Below are positions 57,716-64,000 of a DNA stretch of 64,000 bases, one piece after another. The notes under the pieces were generated by a model. That model did no database searches and had not been told where the DNA came from. It was given only the letters and a program-made list of their open reading frames with translations. Source of the DNA: Limimonas halophila (lineage in GTDB: Bacteria; Pseudomonadota; Alphaproteobacteria; Kiloniellales; Rhodovibrionaceae); assembly GCF_900100655.1 (NCBI RefSeq), contig NZ_FNCE01000001.1:124001-188000 (forward strand), given 5' to 3'. The translations under genes and the position numbers were made by a program. Within the stretch, counting starts at the first letter, position 1; each line of letters opens with the position of its first letter.

Positions 57716-58285
57716 ATGCGGGCGGGAGTGACACGGGCGCTGGCAGCATGCCTGCTGGCCGCAGCGGCCACGGGCTGCGAGCAGGTGGCGAGCGTGCTGA
57801 AACCTGTTGGCGGGGAGTCCGGTGGAAGGCCCGCGGACTCGGAAGCGGCCCAGGCCGGTGACGATCCGACGCGCCGCCCGGAGGTGGCGCGTGTGCCGCC
57901 CGCCGAGACAGCCGCGGTTCCGGCGGAGCCCGACCGCGCCGACTCCGGGCCGCCCGTGCCGCGCGAACGCCCCGTGGTGTCGCCCATCGAGTTCGCGCGC
58001 CTGAAGGGGCTGACCCCGGCGGACGCGCGCGCCCTGTTGGGGGAGCCGGACGGCCGCGGCGAAACACCCCCGGCGACGGTATGGACATACCGCCAGGGCC
58101 CTTGCCGCTTGAAACTCTTTTTTTACTATGATCTCACGAAGAAAACGCAACGCACCCTGACGGTCGAGCTGAACCCGGGGAGCGATGCCGCCGGCGCCCG
58201 CGCGGCGTGTCTTCTGGAGCTGGCCCGCCGCGGCACCGGGGATCCCAGCGGCCCGCACGGCGGCGGCTCGGCCACCGCGTCCTGA
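57716..58285 (+). CDS. Lipoprotein of unknown function
   Basis: A 189-residue precursor with signal peptide and a lipobox-like AATGC (cysteine at 21). A Pro/Ala-rich disordered stretch (about residues 30-90) leads to a compact domain with LKGLTPADARALLGEPDGRGETPPATVWTY and CRLKLFFYYD...RTLTVEL, a pattern like the SmpA/OmlA-type fold seen in some outer-membrane lipoproteins. It precedes the two-component genes by 50 bases and could share their transcript. ATG 57716 follows GGGAGG. Confidence 0.65.
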   Translation: MRAGVTRALAACLLAAAATGCEQVASVLKPVGGESGGRPADSEAAQAGDDPTRRPEVARVPPAETAAVPAEPDRADSGPPVPRERPVVSPIEFARLKGLTPADARALLGEPDGRGETPPATVWTYRQGPCRLKLFFYYDLTKKTQRTLTVELNPGSDAAGARAACLLELARRGTGDPSGPHGGGSATAS

Positions 58286-58335
58286 CGCGCCCGGGCCATA
58301 CGGCGAAGCCGGCTGCGAACGCACGACAGGATCGG

Positions 58336-59094
58336 ATGGTGACGGACACGAGCGGCAAAAACATCGTCGTCGTCGATGACGACCCGCTGTTCCGCGAATC
58401 GCTGGGCGACAACCTGCGCGATGACGGCTACGTCGTGGCCGACTTCGAGGGCGGGGAGCCCGCGCTGGACTACTTGAACCGCGGCGAGCCCGCGGACCTG
58501 GTCGTGCTGGACTGGCGCATGCCGGGCATGACGGGGCTCCAAGTCCTGCGCGAGTTGCGGTCGCGCGATCTGGATATGCCCGTCATCTTCCTGACCGTGC
58601 TGGGCGATCAGGTCTACGAGGAAGCCGCCCTGAACCACGGTGCGGTGGATTTCGTCGAGAAGTCGCGCAGCCTCGCCATCATCAAGCGCCGCATCGCGCT
58701 CTCGCTCAGCCGTGAGCCGCTGGACGGGCAGGAGAGCCAAGCGGCGGAAAGCGGCGGCGAGAACACCGTCTCTCACGGCAACCTCACGATCGACCGCGAC
58801 ATCGCGCGCGCCTACTGGAAGGGCGTCGAGGTGCCGCTGACCCTCAACGAGGTGCGCATCGTCGACATCCTGGCCGGGCGCGCGGGCAAGGACGTGCGCT
58901 ACCGCGAGCTGTACGACCAGGTGCACGGCGCCGGCTTCGTTGCCGGCTCCGGCGAGGAAGGCCACCGCGGCAACGTCCGCACGCTGATCAAGCGCATCCG
59001 CACCAAGTTCCGCAACGTCGACCCCGCCTTCGACGCCATCGAGAACTACCCCGGTTTCGGCTACCGGTGGCGCGATGACGGCGCCGGCGCATAA
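58336..59094 (+). CDS. Response regulator, OmpR family, ChvI-like
   Basis: A 252-residue regulator. The receiver domain has acidic pocket D14-D16, phospho-acceptor D59 in LVVLDWRMPGM, T87 and K109. The C-terminal winged helix contains VRYRELYDQVHGAGFVAGSGEEGHRGNVRTLIKRIR and FDAIENYPGFGYRW, which is very close to ChvI of the rhizobial ChvG-ChvI system that controls envelope and exopolysaccharide genes. It overlaps the sensor kinase gene by 20 bases. Confidence 0.9.
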   Translation: MVTDTSGKNIVVVDDDPLFRESLGDNLRDDGYVVADFEGGEPALDYLNRGEPADLVVLDWRMPGMTGLQVLRELRSRDLDMPVIFLTVLGDQVYEEAALNHGAVDFVEKSRSLAIIKRRIALSLSREPLDGQESQAAESGGENTVSHGNLTIDRDIARAYWKGVEVPLTLNEVRIVDILAGRAGKDVRYRELYDQVHGAGFVAGSGEEGHRGNVRTLIKRIRTKFRNVDPAFDAIENYPGFGYRWRDDGAGA

Positions 59095-60664
59095 AGGGCT
59101 GCCCGCCCGAACGGGGGAGGCGTCGCCTCGCCAACAGACCCGACCGGGCCGCTCGGGCCGCCGGAGCTGGCTGGGCACGGTGCTGCATTCCGTGGCGGCC
59201 AAACTGGGCGTCGTGGTGGCGGTGTTCGTCGCCGTTCCGCTCCTGCTTTACCAGCAGTTCCACGCCGCCGACCAGGAGCGCCGCCAGCTCCTGCTCGAAA
59301 GCCTGGAGAACCAGGGGCGCATCGTCGGGGAATCGCTGCGGCCCAGCCTGCAGGACTACGACGGCGAAACCCTCCAGGGCATCGCCGACCGCCTGCAGCG
59401 CATGGCGGGCACGCACGGCCTCAAGATCAAGCTGCTGCTGCGCCCCGACGACAACGGCTCGGGCGACGGCTTCTACTACATCGCCTCGGCCCCGCGCGTC
59501 TCCACGGGCTACCTGAAGAAGGAACGCGCCGAGCTGGCGGACACCGGCGTCCTTCGCGACGTTCAGTCGACGTGCGGCGGCAACCGGCCGCTGGACGTGG
59601 CCTACACCAACCCCGCCGGCAAGTCGGAAGTGCTGACCTCGATCACGCCGGTGCGCACGGAAGCCGGGTGCTGGGCCGTCATCACCTCCTATGGCGCCGG
59701 CGCGCCCGTGGCCGAGGCGCTGGAGCAACCCTACTGGCAAACGCCCGAGGTGCGCATCGCCCTGGCGATCTACGTGGTGATGGCGGTGCTGGTGCTGGCG
59801 CTGATGACGGGGGTTTACCGCAGCCTGCGCCGTTTCGTGCACGCGGCCCGGCGCATTCGGCGCGGCGGGCTGGCCGAGGGCGGCCCGCGCTTCCAGGCCA
59901 TCAACCGCGTGCCCGAGTTGGACGGCGTTGCAGCCGAGTTCGATCGGATGGTGACGACCCTCAACAACGCCGCCCACGCCATGCGCCGGGCGGCCGAGGA
60001 CAACACCCACGCCTTCAAGACGCCCATCGCCACGATCGCCCAGGCCGTGGAGCCGCTGAAGCGGAGCGTGGGCGACGATCAGCCGCGCGCCCGCCGCGCC
60101 GTGGACCTGATCGAGCGGTCAGTGACGCGTCTGGACACCCTGGTCGCGGCCTCGCGCAAGCTGGATGAAGCCACCGCCGAGCTGATGGAGGCGCCGCGCG
60201 AGCGCATCGACCTGGCCGCGCTGGTGACGCGGCTGACGGACGCCTACGCGGAGACGGCCGCCGACCACGGCATGCATGTCGAGCGCGAGCTGCAGCACGG
60301 CATCCACGTGGCGGGCTCCGCCGACATGCTGGAAAGCGTGCTGGAGAACCTGCTGGACAACGGGATGGACTTTTCGCCGCGGGGCGGCACCCTACACGTC
60401 CGGCTCACCGGGGAGCGGCGCACCGCGGAAATCAGCGTTGCCGACGAGGGGCCGGGCGTGGACGCCGACCGGCGGGAACAGATCTTCGACCGCTACGTCT
60501 CGACACGCGTGGACGCCGATGCCGAGGCGGCGGGCGACCACCACTTCGGCATCGGGCTGTGGCTGGTGCGCCGCAACGTCGAAGCGCTGGGCGGCAGCGT
60601 GCACGCCGAAGCCAACGATCCCCACGGTCTGAAGATCCGCATCCGCATTCCGCGCGTGGGCTGA
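59075..60664 (+). CDS. Sensor histidine kinase partner of the ChvI-like regulator
   Basis: A 529-residue membrane kinase. TM1 is at about residues 43-61, a periplasmic domain of about 170 residues has two cysteines (STCGG and EAGCW) that may bond, TM2 is at about 228-248, a HAMP-like region follows. The phospho-acceptor His312 lies in THAFKTPIATIAQA, unlike the usual HELKNPL of ChvG. The ATPase half has ENLLDNGMDFSP (N box), VADEGPGV (G1) and GIGLWLVRRN (G2). Translational overlap with the regulator supports pairing. Confidence 0.87.
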   Translation: MTAPAHKGLPARTGEASPRQQTRPGRSGRRSWLGTVLHSVAAKLGVVVAVFVAVPLLLYQQFHAADQERRQLLLESLENQGRIVGESLRPSLQDYDGETLQGIADRLQRMAGTHGLKIKLLLRPDDNGSGDGFYYIASAPRVSTGYLKKERAELADTGVLRDVQSTCGGNRPLDVAYTNPAGKSEVLTSITPVRTEAGCWAVITSYGAGAPVAEALEQPYWQTPEVRIALAIYVVMAVLVLALMTGVYRSLRRFVHAARRIRRGGLAEGGPRFQAINRVPELDGVAAEFDRMVTTLNNAAHAMRRAAEDNTHAFKTPIATIAQAVEPLKRSVGDDQPRARRAVDLIERSVTRLDTLVAASRKLDEATAELMEAPRERIDLAALVTRLTDAYAETAADHGMHVERELQHGIHVAGSADMLESVLENLLDNGMDFSPRGGTLHVRLTGERRTAEISVADEGPGVDADRREQIFDRYVSTRVDADAEAAGDHHFGIGLWLVRRNVEALGGSVHAEANDPHGLKIRIRIPRVG

Positions 60665-60808
60665 GCGGGCTTCCGCCTGCGCCGCCCCGCTGCAAAGGGG
60701 GAGGTAGACCGCAATGGGGACGGCCGACCGCGCGGGCACGCGGTACGGTCCGAGCATGCGCACGCGTTTCGCCGCCGGCGCGGTGTGTCCCGCGCCGACA
60801 TCCCGCCG

Positions 60809-61990
60809 ATGACGGCACCGCGTCGTGCGATCGGGTTGGCGCTTGCGCTGGTGCTCGCGGGGGCGCTGTCCGGGTGCGCGCCGGGGCGCGCGGTCGAGGC
60901 CGGGCAAGTCCTCTATGGGCTGGCATCGGGGCCGCCGGACCCGGATCGCGTGGAGCGGCGGGTGAAGACGCCGACGGTGGACGGCCGGCAGCGGACGATG
61001 GATGTCTACCGGCCGGCCGAGCGGCAGGCGCGCGCCGCCCTGGTGCTGGTGCCCGGCGTGGCGCCGGAGGGGCGCCGGGATCCGCGCCTCGTCGCCTTCG
61101 CCGAGCGCCTGGCCCTGGCGCGGTTTGCCGTCGTCGTGCCGGAAATCGCCAAGCTGCGGGCGTTGCGGGTCTCCGCGGCCGACAGCGAGCCGATCGCGGA
61201 TGCGCTGAGGTATGCGGCGACGGCCGAGCATGCGTCGGGCAAGGCGGGCCTGGTTGCGATTTCCTACGGCGTCGCACCCGCCGTTATCGCGGCGCTGAAG
61301 CCGGGCACGCGGGACCGTGTGGCCTTCCTGGTGTCGATCGGCGGCTACCTCGATGCCGAGGCCGTGATCACCTTCTTCACGACCGGCCGCTACCGAAAAC
61401 CGGGCGATGCCGCTTGGCGCGACGGAACCCCACACCCATACGGCAAGTGGGTTTTCGTGCGATCGAACGCCGCGCGGCTGGACGACCCGGCGGACCGGGA
61501 GCTGCTGACCCGAATGGCCGAGCGCAAGCTGGCCGACCCCAAGGCGCCCATCGACGATCTCGTCGCCGACCTCGGGCCGGCGGGCCGGTCCGTGTACAGG
61601 CTGCTCACCAACCGCGACCCGGCGCGCGTGCCGCGGCTGATCGCCGCGCTGCCAGCGCCGATCCGCCGCGAGATCGCGGCGCTCGACCTGTCGCGGCGCG
61701 AGCTGTCGGCCCTGGATGCGCCGGTCTATCTCGTGCACGGGCGCGACGACCGCATCATTCCCCACACCGAGAGCATCGCCCTCAAGGCTGCGCTGCCGGC
61801 GAACCGGGCGGAGTTGTATCTGGTGGACGACCTCGCGCACGTCGATCTGGGCTCGCCGGGCCCGGACGACGGGCTGGCCCTGGTTTCCCTTATCTATAAC
61901 GTGCTGGGCGAGCGCGACCGGCTCGCGTCGCGGGACCGGGAAGATACCGGGCGGGACACCGCGAAAACGCCCGCCGTGGAGGGGCGGTAG
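60809..61990 (+). CDS. Alpha/beta hydrolase lipoprotein
   Basis: A 393-residue precursor starting with a lipoprotein signal (IGLALALVLAGALSGC, cysteine about 22). The hydrolase fold shows VLVPGVAPEGRRDPR, the nucleophile elbow AISYG (first Gly of GxSxG is Ala), VYLVHGRDDRIIPH with the acid Asp, and LAHVDLG with the catalytic His. It is therefore a plausible periplasmic or membrane-attached esterase. Start ATG 60809; GTG 60785 is an alternative, both with weak ribosome sites. The substrate is unknown. Confidence 0.7.
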   Translation: MTAPRRAIGLALALVLAGALSGCAPGRAVEAGQVLYGLASGPPDPDRVERRVKTPTVDGRQRTMDVYRPAERQARAALVLVPGVAPEGRRDPRLVAFAERLALARFAVVVPEIAKLRALRVSAADSEPIADALRYAATAEHASGKAGLVAISYGVAPAVIAALKPGTRDRVAFLVSIGGYLDAEAVITFFTTGRYRKPGDAAWRDGTPHPYGKWVFVRSNAARLDDPADRELLTRMAERKLADPKAPIDDLVADLGPAGRSVYRLLTNRDPARVPRLIAALPAPIRREIAALDLSRRELSALDAPVYLVHGRDDRIIPHTESIALKAALPANRAELYLVDDLAHVDLGSPGPDDGLALVSLIYNVLGERDRLASRDREDTGRDTAKTPAVEGR

Positions 61991-62128
61991 CCCCTTCCGT
62001 GCATTTGCGAGGGATGTGGGTGGCGGCCTCCGGGGCGGGTTGCAGGTGCCGCTGTTCGGGACGATGTCTCCCGATAGAAGAAAACGGGCAACCGCGTCGA
62101 ACCTGAACCGAAACGGGGAGGGAGCGCC

Positions 62129-62707
62129 ATGGCCGAGACCGATGCGCTTCAGATCCCGCTCGACGTGGCTTTTCAGGGGATGGAGGCGACGCCGCACATC
62201 GACCATCAGGTGCGGCGGCAGGTGAAGAAGCTGGAGCGGTTCCGCCAGCACATCACCAACGTCCGCGCCGTCGTGGAGGCGCAGCACAAGAGCGCGCACA
62301 AGGCGCAACTTCACATCAAGCTGGAAATCAGCGTCCCCGGCAAGCTGATCGTGGCCGAGCGCGAGGGCCGGCCGCACGACGCCGTCGAGCGCGCCGACGT
62401 CTACGGCGTCATTCGCGAGGCCGTCGACGTCGCCATCCGCCAGCTCGACGCCTACATCAGCAAGCATTTCCACCCGGAGAAGCCGCAGGCGAGCGAGCGC
62501 AAGCGCGCGACGATCACCTATCTGGACCGCGAGCGCCGCGTCGGGCAGCTGGAAACCGACGCGGGCGAAACCTACGACTTCGACGCCGAGGCGTTGCCCG
62601 AAGGGGCGTTCGACTCCCTTCACGAGGGCTCGGCCGTGACCTTCGAGGCCGTGCGCGTCAGCGTCACCGAGGCCACGCGCGTCCATCCGGTCGGCGAGGG
62701 CGCGTGA
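62129..62707 (+). CDS. HPF/RaiA-type ribosome-associated protein with cold-shock-like tail
   Basis: A 192-residue protein. The first about 110 residues match the S30AE/HPF fold (IPLDVAFQGMEATPHIDHQVRRQVKKLERF, REGRPHDAVERADVYGVIREAVDVAIRQLDAYI). The last about 70 residues (ATITYLDRERRVGQLETDAGETYDF...GSAVTFEAVRVS) look like a cold-shock-type OB fold, seen in a subgroup of these factors. It probably binds ribosomes under stress, with a different RNA contact from classic HPF. It ends 10 bases before the convergent helix-hairpin-helix gene. Confidence 0.75.
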   Translation: MAETDALQIPLDVAFQGMEATPHIDHQVRRQVKKLERFRQHITNVRAVVEAQHKSAHKAQLHIKLEISVPGKLIVAEREGRPHDAVERADVYGVIREAVDVAIRQLDAYISKHFHPEKPQASERKRATITYLDRERRVGQLETDAGETYDFDAEALPEGAFDSLHEGSAVTFEAVRVSVTEATRVHPVGEGA

Positions 62708-62716
62708 CGGTGCGCG

Positions 62717-63061
62717 TCAGGACCCTTCGCCGCCGGCAAGCCCCTGTTTGAGCGTGATCGCGGCGCGGCGGCCTACGCCCTCGATGGCGGCCAGATCGTC
62801 CTCGTCGGCCGCGCGCACGGCGTCGACCGTGGTGTAGCCGCCGTCGTGGAGGTGCTGGACGGTTTTCGGCCCGATGCCGTTGATCTCCAGCAGCGGCGCC
62901 AGAGCTTGCGGTACGCCACGCTCGTCCGCGCCGCGTTCGGTCGGCGCTTCGCCGCCGGGCGCGGCTTCACCCGGCGCCTCCGGGCCGCCGGCCAGGGATT
63001 TGGCTTTCTCGACCGCCCGGCACGGGCAGAGCTGTTTCACCAACCATGCGAACATCGCCAC
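62717..63061 (-). CDS. Helix-hairpin-helix domain protein
   Basis: A 114-residue protein with a disordered Gly/Pro/Glu stretch (residues ~20-50) and a C-terminal helix-hairpin-helix domain: [52 protein letters not shown]. Two HhH units (INGIGPK and IEGVGRR) suggest sequence-independent DNA binding or a structural protein role. The N terminus [19 protein letters not shown] is short and hydrophobic with a CPC pair. ATG 63055 is an alternative start. Function unknown. Confidence 0.65.
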   Translation of the reverse strand: MAMFAWLVKQLCPCRAVEKAKSLAGGPEAPGEAAPGGEAPTERGADERGVPQALAPLLEINGIGPKTVQHLHDGGYTTVDAVRAADEDDLAAIEGVGRRAAITLKQGLAGGEGS

Positions 63062-63117
63062 CTCCCCATGCTCCTCGTGCGGCGGTGGCGCGGTTCGCCG
63101 CGATCACACCGCCCGCA

Positions 63118-63149
63118 CACAAACGGCCCGGCCGCGGAACGGCCGGGCC
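63118..63149 (-). terminator. Rho-independent terminator of clpX
   Basis: On the minus strand CGGCCCGGCCG pairs with CGGCCGGGCCG over an 11-bp stem with a short loop, followed by TTTGTGTG. The T run is short, so efficiency may be moderate. It follows the clpX stop by about 40 bases. Confidence 0.7.
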
Positions 63150-63188
63150 GTGTGCAGAACCACCGCCACGGCGGTGACCCCCTGGGGA

Positions 63189-64000
63189 TCACCCGCCCTG
63201 GCTGGCGGTCTTTTGCTGGTAGGCGTAGACGGGCTCGGCCCCGTCGTCCACGACCTCGCGCGTGATCGTGATCTGCTCGATCTCTTCGGTGCCGGGCAGC
63301 TGGTACATCGGGTCCAGCAGGATGTTCTCCATGATGGAGCGCAACCCGCGCGCCCCGGCCCCGCGGGCGATCGCCTTCTCGGCGATGGCCTCCAGCGCGC
63401 CGTCGGTGAACTCCAGCTCCACGTTCTCCATCTCGAACAGACGCTGGTATTGCTTGACGAGCGCGTTCTTGGGCCGGGTGAGAATGTCGACCAGCGCGTC
63501 CTTGTCCAGGTCGTGCAGCGTCGCGATGACCGGAACACGGCCGACAAACTCGGGGATCAGCCCGAACTTGAGCAGATCCTCGGGCTCCAGCTCCTGGAGG
63601 ATGTCCCCGGTCTGGCGCTCCTCGGGGGCGCGCACGTCGGCGCCGAAGCCGATGGAGGAGGATTTGCCGCGATCGGCGACGATCTTCTCCAGCCCGGCGA
63701 ACGCACCGCCGCAGACGAAGAGGATGTTCGTCGTGTCGACGTGCAGGTACTCCTGCTGCGGGTGCTTGCGCCCGCCCTGCGGCGGCACCGAGGCCACGGT
63801 GCCCTCCATGATCTTCAGCAGGGCCTGCTGGACACCCTCGCCGGACACGTCGCGCGTCGTCGACGGGTTGTCCGACTTGCGGGTGATCTTGTCGATCTCG
63901 TCGACGTAGATGATTCCCTTCTGCGCCCGCTCGACGTTGTAGTCCGCCGCCTGCAGGAGCTTCTGGATGATCGACTCGACATCGTCGCCGACGTAGCCGG
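63189..64000 (-). CDS. clpX: ClpX ATP-dependent protease ATP-binding subunit (5' part outside window)
   Basis: The 3' part of clpX, reading in from 64000: [28 protein letters not shown], Walker [14 protein letters not shown], then [65 protein letters not shown], and the C-terminal small domain with [25 protein letters not shown]. These are diagnostic of ClpX, the AAA+ unfoldase that feeds ClpP. Walker A and the N-terminal zinc domain must lie beyond the window edge. Confidence 0.96.
   Translation of the reverse strand, partial: GYVGDDVESIIQKLLQAADYNVERAQKGIIYVDEIDKITRKSDNPSTTRDVSGEGVQQALLKIMEGTVASVPPQGGRKHPQQEYLHVDTTNILFVCGGAFAGLEKIVADRGKSSSIGFGADVRAPEERQTGDILQELEPEDLLKFGLIPEFVGRVPVIATLHDLDKDALVDILTRPKNALVKQYQRLFEMENVELEFTDGALEAIAEKAIARGAGARGLRSIMENILLDPMYQLPGTEEIEQITITREVVDDGAEPVYAYQQKTASQGG

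Overview
This window is a GC-rich piece of a bacterial chromosome that most resembles an alphaproteobacterium of the Rhodospirillales or a neighbouring order. The evidence is the hisZ-purA pair, an RpoH-type sigma-32, a MucR/Ros zinc-finger regulator, a ChvI-like response regulator, the dnaG-rpoD order, a dihydropteroate synthase with an N-terminal extension, and the alphaproteobacterial form of SerC. RpoD carries a long acidic low-complexity insert, which would suit a halophile but does not prove one. No phage, insertion sequence or CRISPR array was seen. Genus-level assignment is inference.

Layout. 1-2.5 kb: the end of an Atm1-type ABC exporter, then an array of palindromic intergenic repeats enclosing a DUF559 nuclease gene, and an entericidin lipoprotein. 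2.7-4.1 kb: VOC protein and MeaB GTPase. 4.2-11.1 kb: a surface-glycan island with two paralogous GT2 enzymes, two sulfotransferase-like proteins, a third glycosyltransferase, a flippase and a methyltransferase. 11.2-14.9 kb: rpmB, a phytase-like secreted protein, an MFS carrier and RarD. 14.9-18.1 kb: a 64-bp tandem repeat abutting tRNA-Leu(TAA), then a periplasmic solute-binding protein with a chemoreceptor. 18.1-25.3 kb: ftsH, a 41-residue basic protein, two TetR regulators with clear palindromic operators, an MFS carrier, a 98-bp tandem repeat and an AbrB-type membrane protein. 25.3-37.9 kb: mostly metabolism (argE, folP, glmM, thiD, PhzF, MaoC, a PiT phosphate carrier, serC, thiI, hisZ, purA). 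38.0-44.2 kb: a membrane-anchored pseudokinase with a small membrane partner, rpoH, an RluD-type pseudouridine synthase and a threonine-aldolase-like enzyme. 44.3-49.0 kb: tRNA-Glu(CTC), a frameshifted small gene, a beta-carbonic anhydrase, an FNT channel, a TPR protein, an EamA carrier and a CPBP protease homologue. 49.1-54.0 kb: dnaG, whose 3' part is strikingly AT-rich, then rpoD and a second beta-carbonic anhydrase. 54.3-64 kb: small lipoproteins, mucR with a structured downstream region, a nicotinate phosphoribosyltransferase, a two-component system, an alpha/beta hydrolase, an HPF-like ribosome-associated protein, a helix-hairpin-helix protein and the 3' part of clpX.

Much of the content is core: two sigma factors, primase, FtsH, ClpX, L28 and biosynthetic enzymes. 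The accessory interest lies in five places: the glycan/sulfation island, the repeat-embedded DUF559 gene, the repeat array after tRNA-Leu, the pseudokinase pair, and the mosaic dnaG. None can be called a new system from sequence alone. The pseudokinase pair, the repeat-nuclease unit and the mosaic dnaG most deserve a second look.
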